Below, piece after piece: positions 1 to 8,700 of a stretch of DNA of 17,128 bases. This DNA is from Desulfuromusa sp. (lineage in GTDB: Bacteria; Desulfobacterota; Desulfuromonadia; Desulfuromonadales; Geopsychrobacteraceae): contig JAOZLQ010000029.1 in assembly GCA_029934755.1 (NCBI GenBank), positions 1-17,128 of the forward strand, written 5' to 3'. The first letter of the stretch is position 1; the number at the start of each line of letters is the position of its first letter. The notes under the pieces are model-generated. The model did no database searches and had not been told where the DNA came from. It saw nothing but the letters and a program-made list of their open reading frames with translations. A program made the translations under genes and the position numbers.

Positions 1-70
1 ACCTCTGGATTCCCGCCTGCGCGGGAATGACGGTTGCTGGAGGTTAAAGGATTTTGTAAGTGCCTCATTA
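1..70 (+). repeat. Truncated copy of a dispersed inverted-repeat element
   Basis: The first 70 bases match the reverse complement of 10261-10357, with about 28 bases missing relative to that copy. Shared landmarks are ACCTCTGGAT, CCGCCTGCGC, AATGACGGTT and the end TTTTG(C/T)AAGTG(T/C)CTCA. It carries a perfect internal hairpin, ATTCCCGC (9-16) with GCGGGAAT (21-28). The other half lies beyond the left edge of the window. It looks like a non-coding repeat of the MITE or palindromic-unit kind. Confidence 0.7.
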
Positions 71-102
71 AAATTACATTTGTCCATAAGTTTTGTTGAT
101 AG

Positions 103-132
103 TTGCCAAACCTGTTTGGCATAGGCTATTCT
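103..132 (+). promoter_or_regulatory. Possible engB promoter overlapped by a perfect palindrome
   Basis: TGCCAAAC (104-111) and GTTTGGCA (114-121) form a perfect 8-bp inverted repeat with a 2-base centre. TTGCCA (103-108) and TATTCT (127-132), 18 bases apart, are a weak fit to a sigma-70 -35/-10 pair, so the palindrome would sit between and over the promoter elements, as an operator might. The site is 43 bases upstream of engB. The promoter reading is inference; the palindrome is directly visible. Confidence 0.35.
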
Positions 133-174
133 CCGAGAACTTGAAAAATAGACATATCGTTATTGGATTGAATT

Positions 175-780
175 ATGAAAATATCTTCGGCTGAATTTAT
201 TAAAAGTGCAACCAGACCGGGAAATTATCCACCAAATGAGTTGCCGGAAATTGCTTTTTCCGGTCGCAGTAATGTTGGTAAAAGTTCGCTGATCAATGTT
301 CTGGTTAACAGAAAAAGTCTGGTCAGAACATCTTCAACCCCCGGGCGTACGCAGTTGATTAACTTTTTTAGCATCAACGACCAGTTTTCTCTGGTCGATT
401 TGCCTGGTTACGGTTATGCGAAAGTTCCTCTGGCAGTGAAAAAAGCTTGGGGGCCGATGATCAGAACCTACCTTGAAGTGCGCGAATCGCTCCATGGGGT
501 AGTTTTTATCTTTGACATCCGCAGAGTGCCTCGTGAAGAGGACATCCGCATGCTCGATTGGCTGGAAGAGTTCGGTGTCCCAACAATTCCGGTTATCACC
601 AAGATAGACAAAATCAGCCGTTCTCAGCGGGATAAACATATCAAGAAGATTGTTGAAGAAACAGGCCTCCCACGAGATGCGTTCAGTCTATTTTCCGCAC
701 ATACTCGGGAGGGGTGTGATGAAATATGGGAGCGGATTGAGGCTGCTCTCGATCCTGATGAAACAGGTGATGGGGTATAA
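175..780 (+). CDS. engB: Ribosome biogenesis GTP-binding protein EngB (YihA/YsxC)
   Basis: This is a 201-residue TRAFAC-class GTPase of the EngB/YihA/YsxC family, which in other bacteria helps late assembly of the large ribosomal subunit in the cytoplasm. All G motifs are visible: G1 GRSNVGKS (30-37), G2 around the Thr in PGRTQ (56-60), G3 DLPGYG (75-80), G4 TKID (142-145) and G5 SAH (174-176). The length is normal for the family. The ATG at 175 gives the usual short N-terminus before the G1 loop, but the bases before it (TTATTGGATTGAATT) hold no strong Shine-Dalgarno sequence. The stop TAA is followed at once by the ATG of the next gene, so the two are probably co-transcribed and translationally coupled. 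The fit to the family is very strong. Confidence 0.96.
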   Translation: MKISSAEFIKSATRPGNYPPNELPEIAFSGRSNVGKSSLINVLVNRKSLVRTSSTPGRTQLINFFSINDQFSLVDLPGYGYAKVPLAVKKAWGPMIRTYLEVRESLHGVVFIFDIRRVPREEDIRMLDWLEEFGVPTIPVITKIDKISRSQRDKHIKKIVEETGLPRDAFSLFSAHTREGCDEIWERIEAALDPDETGDGV

Positions 781-1380
781 ATGCAAGCAACACGGTTACA
801 TTTATTGCGCCATGGTCAAGTGGATGGGTTTGAGGATAAACGTTACAATGGCCAGTCGGATGTCCGTTTAACTAATCATGGTCGGCAGCAATCGGCAGCT
901 TTTGCTGGTCGCTTTCAACATCAAAATCTCAGTGCAATTTATTCAAGTGATCTGTTTCGCTGTCGAGTTGCCGCTGATCAGATTGCACTGTTGCAGCAGG
1001 CACAACCTGAATACCACGAAGATTTGCGGGAGTTACATGTTGGCGACTGGCAGGGGCAAACCTGGCAACAACTACAGCGTGATTATCCTAATTTGTGGCA
1101 GGCACGACTTGATGATATCGTCAATGTATCACCACCCTCAGGTGAGAGCTTGTTGCAGATGGCACAGCGGGTACGACCGGTTGTCAAACAGATTATTTCC
1201 ACCCATGTTGGGGGAGACATTGTTATTGTCGCCCATGGTGGGGTCAACCGGGTTATCCTGCTTGATGCCATTGGTGCTCCTTTAGAGCGGTTGTTTCATA
1301 TTGAGCAGGATTTCGGTTGCCACAATATTATCGATTATTATCCAGACGGCATTGCCGTAGTGAAAAAACTGAATGGTTAA
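781..1380 (+). CDS. cobC: Histidine phosphatase, probable alpha-ribazole phosphatase (CobC type)
   Basis: This 199-residue protein belongs to the phosphoglycerate-mutase-like histidine phosphatase superfamily. The catalytic RHG motif is at 10-12, followed by the Ser-Ser-Asp-Leu-Arg region (55-60), a likely acidic catalytic residue in RELHVGDW (83-90), GES (121-123), and the second histidine in AHGG (151-154). CobC removes the 5'-phosphate of alpha-ribazole phosphate (or of adenosylcobalamin phosphate) late in cobalamin assembly. That assignment rests on the family style and on cbiET lying just downstream; sequence alone cannot exclude a generic phosphatase or a phosphoglycerate mutase. The ATG directly abuts the engB stop, with GGGG five bases upstream as a possible ribosome site inside the end of engB, so translation is probably coupled. 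No signal peptide is seen, so it should be cytoplasmic. Confidence 0.8.
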   Translation: MQATRLHLLRHGQVDGFEDKRYNGQSDVRLTNHGRQQSAAFAGRFQHQNLSAIYSSDLFRCRVAADQIALLQQAQPEYHEDLRELHVGDWQGQTWQQLQRDYPNLWQARLDDIVNVSPPSGESLLQMAQRVRPVVKQIISTHVGGDIVIVAHGGVNRVILLDAIGAPLERLFHIEQDFGCHNIIDYYPDGIAVVKKLNG

Positions 1381-1386
1381 CACACA

Positions 1387-1485
1387 GGTTCAAGGTTCAA
1401 GGTTCAAGGTTTCAGGTTTCAGGTTTCAGGTTTCAGGTTTCAGGTTTCAGGTTTCAGGTTTCAGGTTCTCCTTGTTCCTTGAACC
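1387..1485 (+). repeat. Heptanucleotide tandem array with inverted ends
   Basis: Three copies of GGTTCAA (1387-1407) run without a break into eight exact copies of GGTTTCA (1408-1463), then GGTTCTC and a short unique stretch ending in CCTTGAACC (1477-1485). That end is the perfect reverse complement of GGTTCAAGG at 1387-1395, so the whole block can fold with the heptamers in the loop. It fills most of the gap between cobC and cbiET. Any peptide read through it (repeating F-R-F-Q-V-S-G) is an artefact of the 7-base period. The exact repeat units suggest recent expansion by slippage. Confidence 0.95.
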
Positions 1486-1491
1486 TTTTTT
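1464..1491 (+). terminator. Possible intrinsic terminator at the end of the heptamer array
   Basis: GGTTC (1464-1468) pairs with GAACC (1481-1485), extended by one A-T pair, and six T residues follow directly (1486-1491). GGTTCAAGG at 1387-1395 can compete for the same right arm. The stem is short, so termination would be weak or partial. If active it would separate cobC from cbiET transcription. Confidence 0.3.
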
Positions 1492-1514
1492 CTATCTCCT
1501 AAAGGGAGTCAATA

Positions 1515-2726
1515 ATGAAGTCAATTCATGTTATCGGTGCCGGGATTGCGGGTCACGAAGGGTTTACACCGCAGGCACTTGAACTGATTAATCAGAGCGA
1601 ACTCCTATTTGGCGCACAGCGTTTACTGGATTTGTTCCCCGAGTATACGGGAGAGAAATTTACGGTTGATGATAGCAATCTGCCTGAAATGGTTGGCCGT
1701 TTACAGGACTGTGACAACCGAGTTGTTGTTCTTGCTTCGGGAGATCCTCTGTTTTTTGGGTTAGGACGCTATTTGTTGCGGAACCTTGCAGATGAGCTGA
1801 TTGAATTTCTCCCCAATGTCACCTCGGTTCAATATGCTTTTGCCAAAATTCGTGAGCCTTGGGATGATTCTGTTTTCGTTTCTGGCCACGGCCGGGCACT
1901 GAAAGATGTTGTCGACCGTATTGTTGCCAATGATAAGGCGGCCATTCTGACTGATGATATCAATACTCCAGGGGCAATAGGCAGAGAACTTCTCAGTCGT
2001 CATCGTGGCGGTTATAAAGCTTATTTATGCGAAAATTTGGGGACGGATGCGGAAAAAATTCGTGTCACTGATGTTAAAGGTTTGCTCGCACTGGATGTCG
2101 CTCGGCTTAACGTTCTGATTCTGCTCAAAGAATATGAGGATACAGCACAGCAATATATTCCGACTTTTGGTATCCCGGACGATGAATTTGTCAGTATCAA
2201 AAAATTGATCACCAAAGAGGAAGTGCGGGTTGTCACGCTGGCCAAATTGAAGTTGCGTCATGATATGTGTCTATGGGACATCGGAGCGGGTTCAGGGTCG
2301 ATTTGTGTTGAGGCAGATCATCTGCTGCCAAATGGGCGGATCTTTGCTATTGAACGCAACGAAGAATGTTGTCAGTTTATCAAAGAAAATCTGCAGAAAT
2401 TTAACACCCGCAATGTTGTTTTGATCGAGGGTGGTGCCCCCGATTGCCTGGAAGAATTACCCGATCCTGATTGTGTTTTTATCGGCGGCAGCGGTGGCAA
2501 CCTTTGGGATATCCTGGATACGGTTGATCAGCGTCTTGCAGTCGGTGGGCGAATCGTATTGAATGCCAGTACCTTGGATACTCTGACGGCTGCGAATGAG
2601 TATTTTGGTAACGCTGGTTATCAGGTTGAGGTGGTGACCGTTAATATCGCCAGAACCCAGCCCCATTCGAACTATAAAATCTTTGAGGCTTATGATCCGG
2701 TCTATATTCTTACTGCGGTGAAATAA
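1515..2726 (+). CDS. cbiET: Fused precorrin-6Y C5,15-methyltransferase (decarboxylating) CbiE-CbiT
   Basis: This 403-residue fusion joins two enzymes of the corrin ring pathway. Residues 1 to about 205 are a CbiE-type tetrapyrrole methylase with VIGAG near the start, the conserved ASGDPLFFG loop (74-82) and SGHGR (123-127). Residues from about 218 to the end are CbiT, a class I SAM-dependent methyltransferase that also decarboxylates, opening with the typical GIPDDEF and TKEEVR (234-239), then the SAM loop DIGAGSGSI (255-263) and FIGGSGG (322-328). Together they methylate C5 and C15 and remove the acetate carboxyl at C12 (CobL in the aerobic route). The fusion is common in anaerobes. The ATG at 1515 follows AAAGGGAG (1501-1508) at good spacing. 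It lies downstream of cobC beyond the heptamer array and is closed by a strong hairpin. No other ring-building gene is present in the window. Confidence 0.93.
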   Translation: MKSIHVIGAGIAGHEGFTPQALELINQSELLFGAQRLLDLFPEYTGEKFTVDDSNLPEMVGRLQDCDNRVVVLASGDPLFFGLGRYLLRNLADELIEFLPNVTSVQYAFAKIREPWDDSVFVSGHGRALKDVVDRIVANDKAAILTDDINTPGAIGRELLSRHRGGYKAYLCENLGTDAEKIRVTDVKGLLALDVARLNVLILLKEYEDTAQQYIPTFGIPDDEFVSIKKLITKEEVRVVTLAKLKLRHDMCLWDIGAGSGSICVEADHLLPNGRIFAIERNEECCQFIKENLQKFNTRNVVLIEGGAPDCLEELPDPDCVFIGGSGGNLWDILDTVDQRLAVGGRIVLNASTLDTLTAANEYFGNAGYQVEVVTVNIARTQPHSNYKIFEAYDPVYILTAVK

Positions 2727-2736
2727 TACTTTGTAG

Positions 2737-2774
2737 CTATAAAAATCCCATGGCAAGCCATGGGATTTTTATAG
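2737..2774. terminator. Bidirectional intrinsic terminator between converging genes
   Basis: A perfect 18-bp inverted repeat, 2737-2754 with 2757-2774, surrounds a 2-base centre. The core is ATCCCATGGC/GCCATGGGAT, flanked by A5 on the left and T5 on the right, so it serves either strand. It lies 10 bases after the cbiET stop and 26 bases after the stop of the opposing lipoprotein gene. Confidence 0.9.
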
Positions 2775-2800
2775 TTTTGCAACGATGGGTAAGATAAAAG

Positions 2801-4336
2801 CTAATTATTGGCCGTTTCTGTTTTGATAATAACGTCAATTCTCCGATTAATCGCACGTCCTTCTGCTGTATCATTTGCTGCTAAGGGTCTTTCTGGACCG
2901 TAACCAATTGCGGTAAGTTTTTCCCCTTCCAAGGTTCCATTGGCAATGAAGTACTGTCTAACTGCCTCAGCCCGATTTTGCGAGAGCTGTGCATTGATTG
3001 CGCTTGATCCGGTATTGTCTGTGTGACCTTCAATAACAACGTGTGGCTCGCCAAAAGTTCGGATAGCTTTGCGAACTTGGCCCAGAAGGGAATAATTATC
3101 GGGCATGATAAGGTCTTTCCCGACTGGAAACTGCATCGTCTTTAACCGAATGACAAGATTTTTTGCTTGCTTATAAACCTCAGCCTGATCTTGAGCAAAC
3201 ATTCCTTGTACTTCATTGAATAGTTGCTGAAAGCGACGTTCAGATTCTAGACGGGCTTTGGTTTTCTTTTCTTGCAGGATGATCAGCTCACGTTCTCTCT
3301 GGGCATCCTTGCTTTGTCCTTCAAGGGTAGCAATCTTTTGTCTTTGTGAATCAATCTCCCCTTGTTTTTCCGTAAGTTTTGCTTCGAATTCAAGTTTTTC
3401 CTGCTGCCATTTTTCCTTGAGGTACTGATTGTCGTCTTGCAAGGACGCGACTGATCCAAGAATGCTCTGTAATTGAAGATCGGCAGCTTCATTTCTTAGG
3501 TCATGTCCACCCAGCTTGCTGGTAATTTGATGTAACTGATTTTCATGAAGCAAAGAGATTTCTTCCGGTAACATCGTAATAAGTGAATGACTCATAGCCA
3601 TGATTTGGCCCAGCCGCTGTGCTTGAAACAGGGCTTTATTCGCCTTGTTCTGCATTTTTTCCCGTTCATAACGTTGTTGGGTGATAAACAGGTCAGCATC
3701 GCTCAAAGCTTTCTCAGTTTCTTGCAGAGTATTTGGGGCAAGTTTTTTTGCACCTTGATCAATATTGTCTGCTAACAAAATCCTGACTTCTCCCAGAGTA
3801 TTTTCTTTGATGGCACGAAGCTCAAGATCAGCAAACCCTTTGGCGACTTTATCTTCATTCTTCTCTGCACGTGCGAGGTTGTTATTTTCAATATCGGTCG
3901 TTAAAGCAGTAAAGGCATATTCGAGTTCCTGATAATCATCTCCAAGAGATGCGGCTCCTGCTCCATTTGCTAACTCGCGGGCTTTTATAGCTTTAGAAAT
4001 AGCTGATTGAGCAATCAGTGCGTATTCCTTTGCTTTGTTGAAATGGGCATGACCATTGGCAGTATTTTGTAAAATTCCAGACACTGAATCGTTGTTCGCC
4101 AGCCCGTATCTGGCTTTATCGAGATATCCTTCGGCTTTTGCATACCATGTTGGAGAGAGGACATGAACTTGTTGTGTGCGTCCTTCAGCGAGGGTTTCTT
4201 CCAGCTCGAAAATTTTACTACTTGGATTATCTGAAATAGCAACTGGAGCGACCTTTAACGCTGGACCTGAGCAACCAGTCAGGGTGATAAAGATCAATAG
4301 ATTTAGCAAAAAAAAGATTGTTCTGTAACTTTTCAT
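2801..4336 (-). CDS. OmpA-family envelope lipoprotein with long helical/coiled-coil region
   Basis: The 511-residue product starts with a lipoprotein signal: hydrophobic segment 7-20 and lipobox LTGC with lipidated Cys22. With Ser at +2 an outer-membrane destination is likely. Residues about 45-290 are Ala- and Glu-rich and helical, resembling the DUF4398-like N-terminal regions of such proteins. Residues about 300-370 are strongly charged with heptad-like spacing, typical of a coiled coil. The C-terminal OmpA/MotB domain covers about 395-507, with GHTDNTG (437-443), the peptidoglycan-contacting Asp440 and Arg455 in LSQNRAEAVR (451-460), GYG (478-480) and NRRID (497-501). It probably tethers the outer membrane to the cell wall. 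AAGGAG lies seven bases before the ATG. Only 31 bases separate it from the gltD stop with no terminator visible, so it may be read through from gltBD, although no functional link is known to me. Confidence 0.88.
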   Translation of the reverse strand: MKSYRTIFFLLNLLIFITLTGCSGPALKVAPVAISDNPSSKIFELEETLAEGRTQQVHVLSPTWYAKAEGYLDKARYGLANNDSVSGILQNTANGHAHFNKAKEYALIAQSAISKAIKARELANGAGAASLGDDYQELEYAFTALTTDIENNNLARAEKNEDKVAKGFADLELRAIKENTLGEVRILLADNIDQGAKKLAPNTLQETEKALSDADLFITQQRYEREKMQNKANKALFQAQRLGQIMAMSHSLITMLPEEISLLHENQLHQITSKLGGHDLRNEAADLQLQSILGSVASLQDDNQYLKEKWQQEKLEFEAKLTEKQGEIDSQRQKIATLEGQSKDAQRERELIILQEKKTKARLESERRFQQLFNEVQGMFAQDQAEVYKQAKNLVIRLKTMQFPVGKDLIMPDNYSLLGQVRKAIRTFGEPHVVIEGHTDNTGSSAINAQLSQNRAEAVRQYFIANGTLEGEKLTAIGYGPERPLAANDTAEGRAINRRIDVIIKTETANN

Positions 4337-4367
4337 TTTTTTCTCCTTTCATCTGGTCGGGTGGAAA

Positions 4368-5753
4368 TTAGGCTAACATCTTACGCATAATAGCCAGTGC
4401 AGCTTTCCGTCCATCGGCCGCAGCGTTCACAACTAAATTTGCACCACGGTGGCAATCTCCGCCTGAATAGACTTGAGGATTGTTGGTGATTCCGGAGGTT
4501 TGGTCAGTTTGGATTTGTCCCCATTTATCCGTTAGTATCCCAGATTTTTCGAGCCCAGGGAGAGGTGCAACATCAAATCCAAGAGCTAAGATAACTATAT
4601 CAGTTTTGAAGCAGTATTCACTGTTGGGGATAATTTCAACCCGTTGACGACCATCATCATCTCTTTCTTTTAACTGAGTCTTTTCAACTTCAATACAGAT
4701 CATATCATCCATTTCGTGACGAATTTCACGTGGACTGATGTTAAAAAAGAACTCGACTCCTTCCTCGATGGCATTATGGAACTCTTTGGCGCTACCGGGC
4801 ATATTCTCTTCATTTCGGCGATAAAGGCATGAAACCTGACTTGCTCCGTCACGGATGGCGGTTCTCAGGCAATCCATGGCTGTATCTCCGCCGCCAACAA
4901 CAACAACCTTTTTGTCTTGCATGGAGAATTTTTCAGCAACCTTTTTGCCAAATTGTTGCTGTTGTTTTTCGATCAGGTAATCCATCGCCAACATGACTTT
5001 GGGAAGGTCTTCCCCTTCAATCCCTGGTTGCCGACCTCTGGTTGCACCAATTCCGATGAAGAGAGCATCATTTTGTTCAATCAATTCGGACAATTCAATG
5101 TCTTGACCGATTTTTTGCTGTAGATGCAAATTTAATCCTGCTTTACGCAGCAATTTAAAGCGTTGTTCAACAAGTTTTTTATCCAATTTGAATCCAGGAA
5201 TCCCGTAGGTCAGAAGTCCACCGGGACGATCTGCCTGCTCATACATCTCAACCCCGATTCCAGCGCGCAGAAGAAAATGTGCGCAGGATATCCCTGCCGG
5301 ACCAGAACCGATAATGGCAACTTTTTGTGGATGACGGATACCGGGGAAGGGGAGTTGTAACCCTGCGGAAAATGCTAAGTCGGTAATGGATGCCTCTATG
5401 GCCCCGATTGCTATTGCGCCGAAACCGTCATCCAGAGTACAGGCTCCTTCACAAAGATGACCTTGTGGACAAATCCGTCCAAGAATTTCAGGAAAAGGAG
5501 AACTTTCATTTGATAGTTTGAACGCCCGTTCCAGATCTCTATCAGCAATTGCTTTCAGCCATTGTGGAATGTGATTTTGTAAGGGACAGCCGATAGTGGT
5601 GCAAAAGGGGTCACCACATTGAACACAACGTTCGGCCTGTTTGCGAACCTGACGATTGTTAAAAAAATGATAAATTTCATCAAAATTACGTAGCCGCTGG
5701 CTGGGTTCAATCTTTTCAGGGTCGTGACGGCTGGTTTCTATAAAATTCTGCAT
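4368..5753 (-). CDS. gltD: Glutamate synthase small (beta) subunit GltD
   Basis: This 461-residue flavoprotein is the NADPH-oxidising partner of GltB. It feeds electrons into the large subunit so that glutamine plus 2-oxoglutarate yields two glutamates. The N-terminal iron-sulfur region has Cys43, 46, 51 and 56 in a C-x2-C-x4-C-x4-CP pattern and further cysteines at 95, 101 and 105. The FAD dinucleotide fold is marked by IIGSGPAG (147-154) and the NADPH fold by VVVVGGGDTAMD (283-294). The closing GGDCHRGANLVVNAAADGR (431-449) is the usual flavin-binding end. The length is normal. Its ATG follows the gltB TGA with no gap, and GAAGGGGA in the last gltB codons is the ribosome site, so the two subunits are translationally coupled. 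Homologous stand-alone oxidoreductases exist, but the gltB neighbour settles the role. Confidence 0.95.
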   Translation of the reverse strand: MQNFIETSRHDPEKIEPSQRLRNFDEIYHFFNNRQVRKQAERCVQCGDPFCTTIGCPLQNHIPQWLKAIADRDLERAFKLSNESSPFPEILGRICPQGHLCEGACTLDDGFGAIAIGAIEASITDLAFSAGLQLPFPGIRHPQKVAIIGSGPAGISCAHFLLRAGIGVEMYEQADRPGGLLTYGIPGFKLDKKLVEQRFKLLRKAGLNLHLQQKIGQDIELSELIEQNDALFIGIGATRGRQPGIEGEDLPKVMLAMDYLIEKQQQQFGKKVAEKFSMQDKKVVVVGGGDTAMDCLRTAIRDGASQVSCLYRRNEENMPGSAKEFHNAIEEGVEFFFNISPREIRHEMDDMICIEVEKTQLKERDDDGRQRVEIIPNSEYCFKTDIVILALGFDVAPLPGLEKSGILTDKWGQIQTDQTSGITNNPQVYSGGDCHRGANLVVNAAADGRKAALAIMRKMLA

Positions 5754-8700
5754 TCAGTCCCCTTCTTTTGGATTAAGCGGTGCTTTCATATCCTTCGGAG
5801 TGACCATCCAGAAGTAGGCTAATTCTTCGCGGAAGTCATCGAGAATTTTTCTGGCTTTCGGGCTGCTGGTGCGATTGAAATAGCTGGTCAGAATCTTCTT
5901 CAGGTAAAGTTTGCCTTCATTGTCATCGTCAACATCGATTCTCCGGGTACAAACCAGTTCCTGATTCAAACGGTCAATGAAATTTTTCTGCCGATCGTAA
6001 ACAAAAGCGACACCACCGGTCATACCTGCGGCAAAGTTGATTCCGGTTTCTCCCAAAACCACCACGGTGCCGCCAGTCATATACTCGCAGGTATGGTCGC
6101 CGGTCCCCTCAACCACTGCCAATGCTCCCGAATTGCGAACTGCAAAACGTTCTCCTGCTGTCCCTGCAATAAATAATTTACCGCCAGTGGCTCCGTACAA
6201 ACAGGTATTGCCAGCTGCAGAAGATTCTTCCTGGTAAATTTCTGGAGTGATGATAATGCGGCCGCCATGCATTCCTTTGCCGACATAATCATTACCAACC
6301 CCGGTCAGTAGCAGAGATATTCCTTCGGAGAGAAATGCTCCCAAAGATTGTCCTGCAACCCCCTTAAGTTTGATTGTCATTGCTTCTTTCGGTAAGCCCT
6401 GATCACCGTAAAATTTGGCAACCTCACCACTGATCAAGGTACCAAAACTGCGATTGGTATTGATGATTTCCCGCTCAATGACCATTTCGGTCTGGGGATT
6501 TTTGATGACTGGATAGACTTCGTTCAGTACCGCTTTTTCAAAAGTATTTTTATCAAATGGAGGATTTTCCTTTTGCTGGGTGTTGCTCCCTTCAACTTGC
6601 CTTAAAATGCCGGAAAAATCGAATTTGTTGAACTTGGGGTCATCGATCTGTTTTAGTAGATCGGTATGGCCGATGATCTCGTCAAGGGAGTGGAAGCCAA
6701 GTTCCGCCAGAATCTCCCGAACATCTTCAGCGATATTGGTCAGGTAACTAACAATTTTTTCAACTGTGCCGACATAATGGGTACGCAGGTTTTCATCCTG
6801 AGTCGCGATACCAACGGTACAGCGGTTGAGGTGGCAGACGCGGAGGATTTTGCAGCCGAGGATAACCAATAATGGGGTACCAAAGGCGAAACCTTCCGCT
6901 CCCATCATCGCTGCCTTGACGACATCGCGACCAATCTTTAAGCCACCATCGGTTTGCAGTTCTACCAATTCGCGCAGGTTGTTGGCTTTCAGGCTCAAAT
7001 GGGTTTCGGTCAGCCCCAGTTCCCAGGGGTTCCCTGCAAATTTAATCGAACTGAATGGCGCTGCACCGGTACCACCATCATTGCCGGAAATGATGATTTT
7101 ATCCGCATAAGCCTTCACAACTCCAGCTGCGATGGTGCCCACTCCTTCGGTGGAGACAAGTTTGACACTGATAACGGCATCAGGGTTGACCTGTTTTAGG
7201 TCAAAGATCAACTGAGCCAGATCCTCAATAGAATATATATCGTGATGCGGCGGTGGTGAAATCAAGGTGACTCCGGGGACGGTAAAGCGCAATGTCGCAA
7301 TCATCGGGGTGACTTTATCTCCCGGCAGTTGTCCCCCTTCTCCTGGTTTTGCCCCCTGAGCAAGTTTAATCTGGATCTCATTGGCGCTGCGCAGATAGCC
7401 GGGGGTTACTCCAAACCGACCCGAAGCAATCTGTTTGATTTTGCTGTTACGTACCGTTTTGAAACGCGCGGCATCTTCTCCACCTTCACCGCAATTGGAT
7501 GATCCGCCCAGCTGATTCAGTGCTTCTGCCAGAGCTTCATGAGCTTCTGGAGAGAGAGCACCAAGGGACATGGCGGCAGAATCGAAGCGGCGAGTAATCG
7601 CTTCAATTGGTTCAACCTCATCCATGCTGATCGGCTGATTTGGGCTGTTAAATTCCAGTGCATCGCGAATAAATTTAGTGCCACGTTCAGTGATCAGTTT
7701 TCGGAATTTCAGATATTCTTCGCGACTGCGGATCTCTGCAAATCGGTGTAGTTGAGTCACAACCTGAGAATTGAAATCGTGATATTCAAAACCGGGATTG
7801 TCTCGATAGAAGCCGCCAATCTCCAGGGGATAAATCGGTTGCATGAAGTTCTCGACAAAATGTTTCCGATGAATTTTTTTAATCCGCTCTTCAAGATCAA
7901 CAAAATCCAGTCCTGGAAGGAGCGCCGCCGAACCTTTGAAACAGGTCTCAACCAGTTCTTCACTCAGACCAATGACATCAAACAGGGCCGCATTACGATA
8001 GCTGGAAACCGTGCTGATTCCCATCTTTGACATGATTTTGAGGATCCCTTTGGTCAGGGCATCGTAGATATTTTTCAGTGATTCGCGGATATCTTTAGTT
8101 GATAAATTGCGTTTTTCGCAGAGTTCCAATCCGGTGGCGTAAAGTAACCAGGGATAAATTGCGACACTGCCATAACCAATAAGAACGGCAGCTGAATGGG
8201 GATCGAGGACTTCGGCAGTACAGGCAACGATGGTGACATCCTGTCGCTGGCGGGCTAGCAATAGTTGCTGGTTGATGTACCCGACCGCCATTGCCATAGG
8301 GATCAGTCTCTGTTCAGCAGAAAGAACTCGGTCATCCAGAATGACGATGCGGACACCACCATTTTGTACAGCTTTGACAACACTTTCTCCCAGTTGCCTT
8401 AGTGATTTTTCCAGATCTTGGGTAAAGCCGGTCGTAAAGCTTTGCTGCTTGTAGCAGGTTTCATAGCGGGGCAGTTCAGGGTCACCGAAAGAGAGCAGCG
8501 CTTGGTAAATGTCGTAGGAGAGGATTGGTGAGATGCTTTTCAGTCGCCTGGCTCGGTCTTTGGTTTCAATCAGTGGATTGCCGATCCCGCCGAAACCGAT
8601 GGTTGTCGACATCACCGCTTTTTCACGCAATGGATCAATCGGTGGATTAGTCACCTGGGCAAATTTTTGTTTGAAGAAATCAGAGAAATTCCGCTGCTGA

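Noticed and set aside
1387..1463. CRISPR array
   Set aside because: The units are contiguous 7-mers without spacers and there are no cas genes.
1381..1514. Cobalamin riboswitch upstream of cbiET
   Set aside because: The gap is too short and is filled by the heptamer array; no B12-box-like conserved sequence is seen.
1317..1582. Peptides with repeating RFQVSGF units on the plus strand
   Set aside because: They are produced by the 7-base tandem repeat and run in the wrong frame into cobC or cbiET.
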